From Clostridia bacterium (GTDB lineage: Bacteria > Bacillota > Clostridia > Oscillospirales > CAG-272): a stretch of DNA of 45,376 bases. Made by a program: the position numbers and the translations under genes. The stretch lies in the NCBI GenBank assembly GCA_017504625.1, contig JAFVQU010000017.1, positions 1 through 45,376 on the forward strand, given 5' to 3'. The first letter of the stretch is position 1. Every line of letters begins with the position of its first letter. This document shows positions 31,611-41,357 of the stretch, piece after piece. The notes under the pieces were generated by a model. It worked only from the letters and a program-made list of their open reading frames with translations. It did no database searches and was not told the origin of the DNA.

Positions 31611-31650
31611 AATAAAGGCGTTGTGTTCCTCAGGACACAACGCCTTTTAT
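31611..31650. terminator. Terminator after rhaA
   Basis: AAAGGCGTTGTGT / ACACAACGCCTTT hairpin (31614-31646), 13 bp with a TCCTCAGG loop, flanked by A and T stretches. Confidence 0.9.
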
Positions 31651-31660
31651 TGATGCTCTT

Positions 31661-31960
31661 TCAGGTAAACGGAATCAGGTTACCTACAGTCAGCACGTTG
31701 ACGGTCACGCCCACCGCCAAAGCCGCCACTGCAAGCGACAGAATAAACCCGACTATGCCGCAAACGAGCCCGGCTGTAGCATATCCCGTTGTATTACCGT
31801 GCTTCTTGGCAGTCGCGGCAAAGATAATTGCAAGTATCGCGCCAAGCGGATTGATGCTTACGTAGGAAATAATTCCTATTATCATTGATGCCACCGCCAT
31901 GCTCCTTGCGGGCTGTTCGGGCTCTGCTCCGACATTTTCGCTTATAAGTGCTCTTTCCAT
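31661..31960 (-). CDS. DUF4190-type small membrane protein
   Basis: 99 residues from ATG 31960, which follows GGGGAGG. After a polar N-terminus (about 22 residues) come two hydrophobic hairpin-forming segments (about 24-44 and 60-88; MAVASMIIGIISYVSINPLGAILAIIF and GLVCGIVGFILSLAVAAL) with a short KKHGNTTGYA turn. The arrangement matches the DUF4190 family of small integral membrane proteins of unknown role. It is probably monocistronic, 62 bp beyond the glmM terminator region. Confidence 0.8.
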   Translation of the reverse strand: MERALISENVGAEPEQPARSMAVASMIIGIISYVSINPLGAILAIIFAATAKKHGNTTGYATAGLVCGIVGFILSLAVAALAVGVTVNVLTVGNLIPFT

Positions 31961-32020
31961 TCTTTTTCCTCCCCTGTTTGATTGTATTTCTATTATTGAC
32001 AATCAGTGGGGGGATATTCA

Positions 32021-32048
32021 AAAAACACCGCCTTGGCGGTGTTTTTTC
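32021..32048 (-). terminator. Terminator after glmM
   Basis: ACACCGCC-TT/AA-GGCGGTGT hairpin with A and T runs on both sides, directly after the glmM stop at 32053. Confidence 0.88.
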
Positions 32049-32052
32049 ATTA

Positions 32053-33417
32053 TTATTTTATTGAATAGCCAAGCTCGTCAATAACGTCGGTTACCATCTT
32101 GATGCAACGGAAACAGGTCTCGGTATCAGTCGCCTCGCACATTACTCTGATGAGAGGCTCGGTACCCGACTTTCGAAGGAGCATTCTGCCAACTCCGCCA
32201 AGACTCTTTTCCGCAAGAGCGCAAGCCTCAAGCACTCTGGGGTCTTCAATTACCTTGCTCTTGTCCGCCTCGCGAACTCTGACGTTTACAAGCTCCTGGG
32301 GGAATATAGTCACGGGTTCTGCAAGCTTAGAGAGCGTGGTCTTCTTTGCAAGCATTACCTCCATCATCTTAAGCGATGTAAGGATACCGTCACCGGTAGA
32401 AGCATACTGACTGAAAATAATATGTCCCGACTGCTCGCCGCCGATACAGTTATTGTGAGCCGCCATATAGTCGTAGACGTTCTTATCACCTACCGCGGTC
32501 TTTGCATACTCAATGCCGATCTCGTCAAGCGCCTTGAAAAGTCCGCAGTTAGACATAACTGTTGCTACAACGGTGTTATTTACAAGCTCACCGTGCTCCT
32601 TGAGGTAACGCGCGTAGATATACATGATCTTATCGCCGTCAACTACCTCACCCTTCTCGTCAACGCAAAGGCATCTGTCAGCATCGCCGTCGTAGGCAAA
32701 TCCAACGTCCATTCCGTTTTCAACGACGTACTTCTGAAGAACCTCGATATGAGTGCTTCCCGCGTTGTTATTGATGTTTATTCCGTTAGGCTCTGCGTTT
32801 ATAACGTATGTTTTTGCGCCGAGAGCGTCAAAAACAGACTTCGCGATATTCCAGGACGCGCCGTTAGCACAGTCAAGAGCGACCTTGATTCCCTTGAAGG
32901 AGTAAAGTCCGAGTGAGATAAGATAACCGATATAACGGTTTCTGCCCGCGACGTAGTCTACCGTGCGACCGATCTTATCCTTGGTGGCAAAAGGAATCTC
33001 GCCGATCTTGCCGTCAAGATATTCCTCGATCTTATCGGTGATCTCGTCCTCCATCTTCTCACCGTGGCAGTTAATAAGCTTAATGCCGTTGTCGTAGAAG
33101 GGATTGTGACTTGCGGAGATCATAATTCCGCAGTCAAAGGAGTCAACCTTCGTAATATACGCTACCGAGGGGGTAGTCGTAACGTGAAGAAGGCACGCGT
33201 CAGCACCCGATGCTGTAATTCCCGCCGCCAATGCGTACTCGAACATATACGATGAGCGTCTTGTGTCCTTACCGATTACGATCTGCGCTCTCTCGTTACC
33301 CTCGTGATTTTTGCCGTAATACCAACCTACAAAGCGGCCGATCTTATAAGCGTGCTCTACCGTAAGTACAACGTTTGCTTCTCCGCGGAAGCCGTCAGTT
33401 CCAAAATACTTTCCCAT
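32053..33417 (-). CDS. glmM: Phosphoglucosamine mutase
   Basis: 454 residues. It converts glucosamine-6-phosphate to glucosamine-1-phosphate for UDP-GlcNAc and peptidoglycan. FGTDGFRGEAN opens the protein, the phosphoserine loop is ISASHNPFYDNGIK, the metal loop is YDGDADRCL, and the sugar-binding and C-terminal LLRKSGTEPLIRVMCEA motifs are present. ATG 33417 is chosen over an in-frame TTG 18 bp upstream because that TTG overlaps the GAAAGG ribosome binding site. It follows the beta-helix protein gene by 30 bp. Confidence 0.93.
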   Translation of the reverse strand: MGKYFGTDGFRGEANVVLTVEHAYKIGRFVGWYYGKNHEGNERAQIVIGKDTRRSSYMFEYALAAGITASGADACLLHVTTTPSVAYITKVDSFDCGIMISASHNPFYDNGIKLINCHGEKMEDEITDKIEEYLDGKIGEIPFATKDKIGRTVDYVAGRNRYIGYLISLGLYSFKGIKVALDCANGASWNIAKSVFDALGAKTYVINAEPNGININNNAGSTHIEVLQKYVVENGMDVGFAYDGDADRCLCVDEKGEVVDGDKIMYIYARYLKEHGELVNNTVVATVMSNCGLFKALDEIGIEYAKTAVGDKNVYDYMAAHNNCIGGEQSGHIIFSQYASTGDGILTSLKMMEVMLAKKTTLSKLAEPVTIFPQELVNVRVREADKSKVIEDPRVLEACALAEKSLGGVGRMLLRKSGTEPLIRVMCEATDTETCFRCIKMVTDVIDELGYSIK

Positions 33418-33447
33418 GTGTTTATTACCTTTCAAATAAGTTAAAAT

Positions 33448-34119
33448 TTATATTCTTTCAGCTATTTCGGATTTGGATTTGTATATCGAGCCCGCAGGAA
33501 CTATTCCTCTTACACTGCTAAGCGGATATACCGAGCTATCTCTGCCGATTATGGTTCCGGGGTTGAGAACAGAACCGCAGCCAATCTCAACGAAGTCGCC
33601 AAGAAATGCGCCGACCTTTTTTCTTTCGGTGCGGAATTCCTCGCTCTTATCCTGTGTTTTTATTACGACAAGGGTCTTGTCGGACTTGACGTTACTCGTG
33701 ATCGAGCCCGCGCCCATATGTGACTTATATCCGAGGATACTGTCACCGACGTAGTTGTAGTGAGGAACCTGAACGTTATCAAAAAGAATGACGTTCTTAA
33801 GCTCTGTAGAGTTGCCTACGACACAGTTATCACCGACAAGCGCGCTGCCTCGAATAAATGCTCCGGGACGCACCTCGGTATTGTGTCCGATTATGCAAGG
33901 ACCCGCGATGTAGTTATTGGGGTATATCTTTGCGCTCTTGGATATCCAGATATCCTCGTCGCGCTTCTCATAAAGCTCGGGATCAAGGGTGTTTCCTATC
34001 TCGAGTATAATATCCTTTATGTCAGCCAAGGCTTCCCAAGGATAAGTGTGTTTTGCAAGATGCTCTTTGGCCGCGGTATGCGACAGATCGTAAAGGTCGC
34101 TGATTTTAATGTTTGCCAT
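33448..34119 (-). CDS. GlmU C-terminal-like left-handed beta-helix protein
   Basis: 223 residues. From about residue 60 the hexapeptide pattern of a left-handed beta-helix runs on (ISKSAKIYPNNYIAGPCIIGHNTEVRPGAFIRGSALVGDNCVVG and so on), like the acetyltransferase half of GlmU, with the GAGSITSNVKSD and FLGDFVEIGCGSVLNPGTIIG segments. The N-terminal 60 residues replace the uridyltransferase domain. Next to glmM an acetylation of glucosamine-1-phosphate or a sugar-nucleotide role is plausible, but the full catalytic set was not verified. ATG 34119 follows GGAGT; a GCCGC/GCGGC hairpin lies just upstream (34131-34145). Confidence 0.82.
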   Translation of the reverse strand: MANIKISDLYDLSHTAAKEHLAKHTYPWEALADIKDIILEIGNTLDPELYEKRDEDIWISKSAKIYPNNYIAGPCIIGHNTEVRPGAFIRGSALVGDNCVVGNSTELKNVILFDNVQVPHYNYVGDSILGYKSHMGAGSITSNVKSDKTLVVIKTQDKSEEFRTERKKVGAFLGDFVEIGCGSVLNPGTIIGRDSSVYPLSSVRGIVPAGSIYKSKSEIAERI

Positions 34120-34195
34120 TTTAACTCCGTTCAGCCGCATTTCGCGGCAAAAATAAGATTTGGAATGCTATATATAGGAATTTGCTATTCAATAA

Positions 34196-36586
34196 TTACT
34201 TAAGCTCAAGCACGGTAACGCCACCGTCGCCCTCGCCAAACTGTCCGATACGGAAGGATGCTATTCTGCGGTCACCCTTGAGAAACTTCCAAAGCGCCGC
34301 CTTAAGCGCACCTGTTCCCTTGCCGTGAATAAGCCTTACCGTTCTGATACCGAACATGACCGCCTCGTCAATATACTTATCAACCGCAAGCCACGCCTCG
34401 TCGCCCGTCATTCCGCGCAGGTCTATCTCGTCCTTAAACGAGGTATTACGCGTTACGGTATAGCTTGATGCCTTGACCTTCTTTTCACCCGTAGTCACGG
34501 TAGGCTCGTCTTCTACAAGACGAAGGTCTTTTATATTGACTCTCGTTTGTAAAATACCCGCCTGAACTCTCACGTTACCCGACTTATCGGGCTCGTCAAG
34601 CAAGGTCGCCTTGCTGCCGAGTGTAACGATAAGAACTTCATCACCCTTCTTGAGCTTTCTGGGCAAGACGTAATTTTCATCCTGCTTGGGCTTTTCTACG
34701 GGATCGAATTTATCCGAATTCGCTCTCAGATGCTCCTTGACCGCACGGCGCGTGCGGGCAAGCTCGTCACCAAAATTCTCGGCATCCTTAGCCTTTTTGA
34801 GCTTATCCATCTGCTCAAGTATATAGTCGCTTGACGCTTTTGCGCTTGCGACCATGCTTGCCGCCTTTTGTCTTGATTTTTCAAGCTCACGCTCGGAGTC
34901 CTCAAGACGCTTTTTAATCTGTTTTTCAGCCTCAACCTTGAATTTTTCGTAGTCGCGGCGCATTTCCTCGGCTTCGGCACGGTTCTTTTCCATCTCGATC
35001 CTGCTCTTTTCAAGCTGACCGATGATGTCCTCAAACTTTCTGTTGTCCGAGCTGATATAATTTTCCGCGCTTTCAATTATTGTTACCGGCAGACCGAGCT
35101 TTTGAGAGATCGCAAATGCGTTTGACTTACCCGGAGTTCCGATTATAAGCTTATACGTCGGCTTGAGCGTTTCAACGTCAAACTCACACGACGCGTTGCA
35201 AACACCGTCTGTATCAAGCGCATAAGCCTTAAGCTCGGCGTAGTGAGTCGTTGCGGCGCAAAGCGCACCCTTTTTCCTTACAAAATCAATTATCGAAACT
35301 GCAAGTGCCGCTCCCTCAACGGGGTCGGTTCCGACACCAAGCTCGTCAAAAAGCACGAGCGTGCGGTCGCTTACCTTTTCAATAAATGAAACGATATTGA
35401 CCATGTGTGACGAGAAGGTTGAGAGCGACTGCTCAATGCTCTGCTCGTCGCCTATGTCAACGAGGATGTCGTCGCATACGCAAACCGTTGATCCCTCGTC
35501 CGCGGGTATATGGAGTCCCGCCTGCGCCATAAGCTGAAAAAGTCCTATGGTCTTGAGCGTGACAGTCTTACCGCCCGTATTAGGGCCTGTAATTATCATC
35601 GTATCGTAGTCCTCGCCAAGAGCTATATTGATAGGCACGACGCGGGATTTATCTATAAGGGGATGTCTTGCCCTTTTAAGCTCGATTGTTTTACCGTTTG
35701 AAACGGTCGGCATCGTAGCGTTCATTGCAAAGGACGCCTGCGCGCAAGCAAAATAGAACGCAAGCTCGGTGATGTTTCTGTAATTGAGCCAGATTGAATT
35801 CGAGTAATCCGACACCATAGCCGAAAGCTCGGAGAGTATCTTCTCGATCTCGTGCTCTTCCTTTGATTCAAGTACGCGAAGCTCGTTATTTGCTTCAACA
35901 ACCGACGCAGGCTCAACGAATATAGTCGCGCCCGACGATGAGGTGTCGTGAATAAGTCCCTTGACCTCGTTCTTGCACTCCGCCTTAACGGGAATAACGT
36001 ATCTGCCGTTTCGTGTGGTTACGATATTTTCCTGAAGGTATTTTGCGTGCGAGCCGCCCTGCACGTACTTTTGCAGGGTTTCCTTTATTTTATTGTTTGC
36101 AATTCTTATCTGTCGGCGGATATTCGCGAGCGTAGGTGACGCCTCGTCGGCAATCATCTCCTCGGATATTATCGCGCGGCTTATTTTTTCTTCAAGCGTT
36201 CGGTTAGGGATAAGTCTGTCAAATATCTCGTCAAGCACGGTATCAAAAAGATGATTTCCGTGGCAGTAATCAAGAAGCGTTCTCGCCGTGCGAAGCACCG
36301 ACGCGACTGCCAAAAGCTCACCCGGAGTGAGAATCGCGCCCTTCTCTGCCCGCTCACACGATTCGGACACGTCCTTTACCATTCCAAAAGACGGCATTCC
36401 CTTAGCGTCGCAAAGACGCTTTGCGTCCGTGGTTCTTCTCTGGCGAAGTATCACCTTGTCGGTATCGCTTGACGGCTCAAGCATTCTTGCCATTCTTGCC
36501 GAGCCCTCAGTAGGCGCGTGAGTAGCAAGGATCTCACAGATCTTATCAAATTCAAGCGAACGTAACGTTTTTTCGTTAAAGCTCAT
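34196..36586 (-). CDS. mutS2: Endonuclease MutS2
   Basis: 796 residues. Domains in order: MutS-like core and clamp helices (1-300), ATPase with Walker A GPNTGGKT near residue 330 and FDELGVGTDPVEGAA as Walker B, a long charged coiled coil (about 510-620; EKNRAEAEEMRRDYEKF), a KOW-like beta segment, and a C-terminal Smr nuclease domain (about 715-796; DLRGMTGDEAW, then IHGKGTGALK). MutS2 proteins suppress homologous recombination and in Bacillus split collided ribosomes. It lies 16 bp after dxs on the same strand and may be co-transcribed with it and with the beta-helix and glmM genes. Confidence 0.96.
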   Translation of the reverse strand: MSFNEKTLRSLEFDKICEILATHAPTEGSARMARMLEPSSDTDKVILRQRRTTDAKRLCDAKGMPSFGMVKDVSESCERAEKGAILTPGELLAVASVLRTARTLLDYCHGNHLFDTVLDEIFDRLIPNRTLEEKISRAIISEEMIADEASPTLANIRRQIRIANNKIKETLQKYVQGGSHAKYLQENIVTTRNGRYVIPVKAECKNEVKGLIHDTSSSGATIFVEPASVVEANNELRVLESKEEHEIEKILSELSAMVSDYSNSIWLNYRNITELAFYFACAQASFAMNATMPTVSNGKTIELKRARHPLIDKSRVVPINIALGEDYDTMIITGPNTGGKTVTLKTIGLFQLMAQAGLHIPADEGSTVCVCDDILVDIGDEQSIEQSLSTFSSHMVNIVSFIEKVSDRTLVLFDELGVGTDPVEGAALAVSIIDFVRKKGALCAATTHYAELKAYALDTDGVCNASCEFDVETLKPTYKLIIGTPGKSNAFAISQKLGLPVTIIESAENYISSDNRKFEDIIGQLEKSRIEMEKNRAEAEEMRRDYEKFKVEAEKQIKKRLEDSERELEKSRQKAASMVASAKASSDYILEQMDKLKKAKDAENFGDELARTRRAVKEHLRANSDKFDPVEKPKQDENYVLPRKLKKGDEVLIVTLGSKATLLDEPDKSGNVRVQAGILQTRVNIKDLRLVEDEPTVTTGEKKVKASSYTVTRNTSFKDEIDLRGMTGDEAWLAVDKYIDEAVMFGIRTVRLIHGKGTGALKAALWKFLKGDRRIASFRIGQFGEGDGGVTVLELK

Positions 36587-36602
36587 TTTTCCTCATAAAT
36601 AA

Positions 36603-38492
36603 TTATTTAGCGTTTTTTTCGCGTATCTTTTCGGCAATTGATTTAAAGTCAACACCTGATGCCTGAGCATAGGTCAAATCTTTCGTTTGCTTTACAAAAG
36701 CGTCCTCAGCCGCAATTATATGATATGCAGAATTTTCAAATGCCGACTTGTTTGTAAGCGCAACCGACAGATTTTCTCCAAATCCGCCCGATCTTATCTC
36801 TTCCTCAACTAAGAATATGTTTTCGGGAGAAAAACCGTCAAACCTCTTCATAATTTCTTCCGCAAGGCTTGCATAGGGCGAAATATACTCGCAAAGAACA
36901 ATTCCGACATCAATTCCTTCATCCTTAAGTATTTTTTCCGCCTTAAGACATTCGCCGGCAATTCTTCCATGAGTTATTATTACATTTTTCGGCTTATCCG
37001 CCACCGCGAAATCGGTCTTAATCGAAATATCCGCAAAATTTTCATCTGTATAGAAAACTTTTACAAGCTCGTCGCATTCACTTCCGCTTGGATATCTTAT
37101 CGCAGACGGGACGTTATCCAAAAGTGCAGATTCAAGCGACGCGCAGAGTCCCGCATAGCTTACGGGTGTGTACGTCTTTATATTTTTCACCTGCGAAAGC
37201 ATAGCAACGTCAAAAATTCCGTGATGAGTGGCACCGTCAGCGCTGTTGAAGCCCGCTCTGTCAATGCAGAATACCACGGGAAGATTTTGGAGCGCAACGT
37301 CGTGCAATATTTGGTCGTAGGCTCTCTGAAGGAAGGTTGAATAGACCGCTACGACCGGCTTTTTGCCATTAGCGGCAAGTCCCGCGGCAAAGGTCACCGC
37401 ATGCTCCTCAGCAATTCCAACGTCAAAAAATCTGTTTATATGCGCCTCTTTGAAGCATTCAAGCCCCGTGCCGTAGCTCATAGCTGCGGTAATAGCGCAT
37501 ATATTTTCATCGCTGTCCGCCATCGCGGTAAGCTTTTTACCAAATTCAAGCGAGAAATTCGTATCACTCTTTTTCCCACTTGCCGAAACTCCGTGATACT
37601 CACCGGGATTTTCCTCGGCGGGCGTATATCCCTTACCCTTTTGAGTTTTTAGATGCACAAGCACGCTCTCACCCGCGTTTTTTGCCATTTTAAGCAAGGA
37701 TTCAACGTCACCGTAATTATTTCCGTCGGCGGGGCCAAGGTAATATAACCCCATGTCCTCGAAATAATTACTTCCGTACATAAGGTTTTTAAGCGCCTTC
37801 TTTGCTTTATACATCAGGGTAAACAAGCCCTTACCGATAAGAGGTATTTTCTTTACAAAGCTTGCAGTCGCGCGCTTTGCCTTAAAATAACCGCTCTTTT
37901 TACGCAAATTGGAAATGCTCTGCGCAAATTTTCCGATATTCTTTGAGATCGACATCTCATTCTCATTCAGAATAATGATCAAGCGAAGATTTCTGTCACA
38001 GTTGTTGAGGGCCTCGTGTATCATGCCGCCCGTAAAGGCACCGTCACCAAGAACGACGACGGTATATGCGTCAGATCCCGAAAGCCTATCCGCCTCGGCA
38101 AATCCAAGTCCTGCCGAGATTGAGGTAGAGCTGTGTCCCGCGCCAAAGCAATCGTATTCGCTCTCAGCTCGGTTAGTAAAGCCCGAAAGACCTCCCTGCG
38201 CTCTTAACGTATCAAATCTGTCATATCTGCCCGTCAATAGCTTATGTGTGTAGCTCTGATGACCTACGTCAAAGATCACGTGATCCTTCGGAGCGTCAAA
38301 CACTCTGTGGATCGCCACAGAAAGCTCTACCGCGCCAAGATTGGATGCAAGATGACCTCCGTTCTTATTAACCGTATCAATTATGCATTCGCGTATTTCC
38401 TCGCAAAGAGATGGCATATCCTCCTGCGATACTTCTTTCAGATCTTTGGGAGAATTGATCTTCCCAAGATATTTATATTCCTTTTCCATCAT
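36603..38492 (-). CDS. dxs: 1-deoxy-D-xylulose-5-phosphate synthase
   Basis: 629 residues. It is the first MEP-pathway enzyme, condensing pyruvate and glyceraldehyde-3-phosphate with thiamine diphosphate. HQSYTHKLLTGR, the TPP motif GDGAFTGGMIHEALNN, the pyrimidine-domain EEHAVTFAAGLA and the CIDRAGFNSADGATHHGIFD block are all present, then the C-terminal transketolase domain. ATG 38492 follows a GGGGGGAT element. The longer frame to 38546 is excluded because the promoter -10 lies at 38552-38557 and RNA would begin about there. Together with ispH this covers both ends of the pathway within one window. Confidence 0.96.
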   Translation of the reverse strand: MMEKEYKYLGKINSPKDLKEVSQEDMPSLCEEIRECIIDTVNKNGGHLASNLGAVELSVAIHRVFDAPKDHVIFDVGHQSYTHKLLTGRYDRFDTLRAQGGLSGFTNRAESEYDCFGAGHSSTSISAGLGFAEADRLSGSDAYTVVVLGDGAFTGGMIHEALNNCDRNLRLIIILNENEMSISKNIGKFAQSISNLRKKSGYFKAKRATASFVKKIPLIGKGLFTLMYKAKKALKNLMYGSNYFEDMGLYYLGPADGNNYGDVESLLKMAKNAGESVLVHLKTQKGKGYTPAEENPGEYHGVSASGKKSDTNFSLEFGKKLTAMADSDENICAITAAMSYGTGLECFKEAHINRFFDVGIAEEHAVTFAAGLAANGKKPVVAVYSTFLQRAYDQILHDVALQNLPVVFCIDRAGFNSADGATHHGIFDVAMLSQVKNIKTYTPVSYAGLCASLESALLDNVPSAIRYPSGSECDELVKVFYTDENFADISIKTDFAVADKPKNVIITHGRIAGECLKAEKILKDEGIDVGIVLCEYISPYASLAEEIMKRFDGFSPENIFLVEEEIRSGGFGENLSVALTNKSAFENSAYHIIAAEDAFVKQTKDLTYAQASGVDFKSIAEKIREKNAK

Positions 38493-38551
38493 TGGGAAAT
38501 CCCCCCCTTTCTGTACGTTAGGAACAAAATGTCCCCACAAATCCATTTTAT

Positions 38552-38580
38552 ATTATAACATTTATATATATATTTGTAAA
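38552..38580 (-). promoter_or_regulatory. Promoter of dxs-mutS2
   Basis: Minus strand -35 TTTACA (38575-38580), 17 bp, -10 TATAAT (38552-38557); about 53 nt of leader before ATG 38492. Confidence 0.82.
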
Positions 38581-38609
38581 GTGTTTTTTTCTTGCAGTTA
38601 GAAAAAAAT

Positions 38610-38648
38610 TTGTAAAAAAAGACGCCCTCCCCTTTCGGAGAGAGCGTC
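38610..38648 (-). terminator. Terminator after the LamG lipoprotein gene
   Basis: GACGC-type arms at 38621-38648 with a GAAA loop on the minus strand, followed by a U-run (38620-38614). Confidence 0.85.
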
Positions 38649-38669
38649 GGTATAATATTTTACGTTTGA

Positions 38670-41342
38670 TTATTTAGCGGTGTTGGTGCTATACATCAAC
38701 GCTACGTCATCGGCAGTTACGGGAGCCGAGAAGAGATTGCATATTGCAAGAGAGCCAATGAATCTGTCGCCTGAGATTTGTCCCTTACTTGCGCCCGAGC
38801 CGATACACATGATCTTGGGGCTGGAAGCAAAGTCGGGGAGCATCATATCGGAGGAAGTTGTCTCACTGTCAACAAGCACACCGTTTATGTAAAGGTCTGC
38901 CTTCTCGCCGTCATATACGAATACGCAATGTACCCAGTCGCCAACGTTAACGTTGTACTCGGGATAAATATAGCTTGAGCCAATCTTAATCTCAGCGTGA
39001 ATAGAAAGCACGTTAGGATCAGCGGTCTTGTAAAGGTTAATACCGAAGCCGCCCGCCTCACAGTAGTCGATAACACTCACATAGTTCTTTGTAGTAGCTT
39101 CTGCCTTGAAATAAACCTCACAAGCAAAGCCGTCAAGAAGAGTTTGCTCAAAGGTATTTGTGACAAAGGTGTAGTTCTCACCCGCGGTGCTACCGTCAAA
39201 TACAAGAACGTTCTTGCCTATCGTTGTATCATTTTCAATTTTATTTGCCGCAGTACCACCGTAAGGTGTAAGCGCAGGACCGTTTGCAGCAGTATTTGTC
39301 GCGCCGCTTGCAGTGATCTCAAGCTTGAGAAGATCAGGATTCATGGGATCTGCCTTTGCCCCTGCTCCGTCTTCGGGAGCAACGTACTCGGGAAGATCAT
39401 ACTTACCCGCCATAGCGGAAGCCTGCTCTGCCGAGATGGGATCGAAGAAGATGTTACAAAGCGCAATTGCACCAGTAAATCCTCTGAATCCACTGTCATA
39501 CTTAGCCTGTGCGCATCCGCCGATACAGATATAATCCTTATATCCGCTAAAGTTGGGGAATCTGAATTTTTCGGTGCTCGAACCTGATTCGACAGCCTCA
39601 CCGTTTACGTAGAAGGTAAAGCTCGTGCCATCGTACGAGAAGGCTACGTGATACCACTGGTGAAGCTTGATGGTACATTTGAGCGAATTCCAGCCGGTTC
39701 CGGTCGCGACCTCTGCGTAAAGCTGAGCATGACCCTTTTCAGTGGAAGGATATACGTTAAGTCCGAAGCCGCCCGCTTCCTCATAGTCGAGAATTCCGAC
39801 GTACTGCGAGGGATTAACGTCTACCTTGATAAGCATTTCATAAGCAAAGCCATCCTCAAAGAGAACGTTGAAGTCAAGCGCGGGGATCGTCAAGGACGAG
39901 AGCTTGGATCCGGGAGTAAATACAACCGAGGGCATATTGAGATCGCTGTCGGTCACAATAGTCTTAGGTACGTCAAAATCATTGTTTTCAAAAGAAATAT
40001 TGGAGCTTCCTTCATTGCTGAGCTCCTTGCCTGCTACGTCAATAACAAGCTTGAATGCATCGGGATTCTCGTGATCGGCATAAGCTATGCCGTCTGCTCC
40101 TCTTTCGTGGAGGTATTCCATCTTGGTTTCAATTGCCGAGCCGTTACCCGAAATAGTAACAACTCTTATGCCTGCCGTTGAACGCGCAGAACCTTCGCCG
40201 ATAGATGCGCATCCTGCCATAATCATATCAAGATACTTACCCGCGTAATCGTTCTGTGCATCGTAGCCGCAGAAGATACCCTTAATGTCGCCTCTCTCGA
40301 AGCAGGTCCATACGATACCCGACTCACGCTCGGATGCAGAGGGAGTATTCTTCATTGAACCGACAGATTCTGTAGCCTCTGCATTCTTGCGGAGGTAAAG
40401 GAGCTGATATACGGGAACCTGCATATACATCATACCGGGAATGATCTTTCCGTCGTTTGCGTCCTGCATTTCAACCGACTTGTTCCAGTACCAGAGCATC
40501 TGAGAGAAGTGCAAGGTGTCAAGATTAGTCTTACCTGCGAGGAGCTTGTCAAGAAGAACGCCATCCTCCATACCATCCTCATAGTCGTTGAGGTAGCCGT
40601 TTGTGTCAAGACACCAGAGATTAAATCCTATCTTGTTGCTATTTGCATATCTGATAGGAAGCACGTAGTTACTGTCTCCGTAAACGTCCTCTGCGCTAAT
40701 GGGAGTAATACAATACTCGTAGGTTGCGTAAACAGCGTACTGCTCCGCTCTGCTAAAGCCGGTAGTAGAGCCGCCCTTACCCTCGGAATCAACACCAAAG
40801 GTGTGACACCAAAGGATTTCTCTCTCCTCAAGGGGAGCGTTTACAGCGTCAAGAACTGCGCGAAGCTCGCTCTCGTTAGTTACGCTTCCGTCGTGAATGT
40901 CACCGCCAAAGAGCACAAGCGAGGGATTGACCTTTTCAATAAGCTCAACCATGTCGGCTATGATATCGGCATCGACCTCTTTGTTCAAGCGGAGATCGGA
41001 GATAATAGCAACCTTGAAGTTTCCGTTCTCATCAAAGCGAAGAACGTCACCCTCAAGCTCCTCGACAGGAGGCTCGGTGGTTTCCTCGGAGGTCTGCTCA
41101 GAGGGCTCTTCGGTAGGCTCGGTCGTAGGCTCTTCAGTAGGCTCGACCGAGGGAGTTTCAGAAGGCTCCTTCGTGGGCTCCTCAGTGGGAGTCTGGGTGG
41201 GTGTCTCAGTAGGCTCGTTAGAAGGTGCTTCGGTAGTTCCGTTATTAGTCGTACCGCCGCACGCAGCTGTTGTAAATACACAAGCAAGGACGAGAATAAG
41301 CGCGATAAGGCGCATTGCTATCTGATTATTAAGCTTTGTCAT
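38670..41342 (-). CDS. Lipoprotein with inactive metallophosphoesterase domain and two LamG-like domains
   Basis: 890 residues. The signal peptide has hydrophobic residues 11-27 and a lipobox-like TAAC ending at C28, so it is probably a surface lipoprotein. A T/P/E-rich linker (30-95) with PTEEP repeats follows. Residues 98-410 align along their length with the metallophosphoesterase encoded just upstream, but the metal ligands are gone: D116 and D148 remain, GNH became GVD (183-185), the later His is Q308, and GHCH became GYDA (359-362). Two concanavalin/LamG-like domains (about 445-640 and 685-885) share EAGGFG and the YDG...YVNG/YING core; they probably bind glycans. It starts 15 bp after the first gene with GGAGGAG. 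Role unknown. Confidence 0.85.
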   Translation of the reverse strand: MTKLNNQIAMRLIALILVLACVFTTAACGGTTNNGTTEAPSNEPTETPTQTPTEEPTKEPSETPSVEPTEEPTTEPTEEPSEQTSEETTEPPVEELEGDVLRFDENGNFKVAIISDLRLNKEVDADIIADMVELIEKVNPSLVLFGGDIHDGSVTNESELRAVLDAVNAPLEEREILWCHTFGVDSEGKGGSTTGFSRAEQYAVYATYEYCITPISAEDVYGDSNYVLPIRYANSNKIGFNLWCLDTNGYLNDYEDGMEDGVLLDKLLAGKTNLDTLHFSQMLWYWNKSVEMQDANDGKIIPGMMYMQVPVYQLLYLRKNAEATESVGSMKNTPSASERESGIVWTCFERGDIKGIFCGYDAQNDYAGKYLDMIMAGCASIGEGSARSTAGIRVVTISGNGSAIETKMEYLHERGADGIAYADHENPDAFKLVIDVAGKELSNEGSSNISFENNDFDVPKTIVTDSDLNMPSVVFTPGSKLSSLTIPALDFNVLFEDGFAYEMLIKVDVNPSQYVGILDYEEAGGFGLNVYPSTEKGHAQLYAEVATGTGWNSLKCTIKLHQWYHVAFSYDGTSFTFYVNGEAVESGSSTEKFRFPNFSGYKDYICIGGCAQAKYDSGFRGFTGAIALCNIFFDPISAEQASAMAGKYDLPEYVAPEDGAGAKADPMNPDLLKLEITASGATNTAANGPALTPYGGTAANKIENDTTIGKNVLVFDGSTAGENYTFVTNTFEQTLLDGFACEVYFKAEATTKNYVSVIDYCEAGGFGINLYKTADPNVLSIHAEIKIGSSYIYPEYNVNVGDWVHCVFVYDGEKADLYINGVLVDSETTSSDMMLPDFASSPKIMCIGSGASKGQISGDRFIGSLAICNLFSAPVTADDVALMYSTNTAK

Positions 41343-41357
41343 AGATCACTCTCCTCC

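Noticed and set aside
41080-41230. Short repeated DNA units that might suggest a CRISPR or VNTR
   Set aside because: The periodicity is explained by PTEEP-type codons of the lipoprotein linker; there are no spacers.
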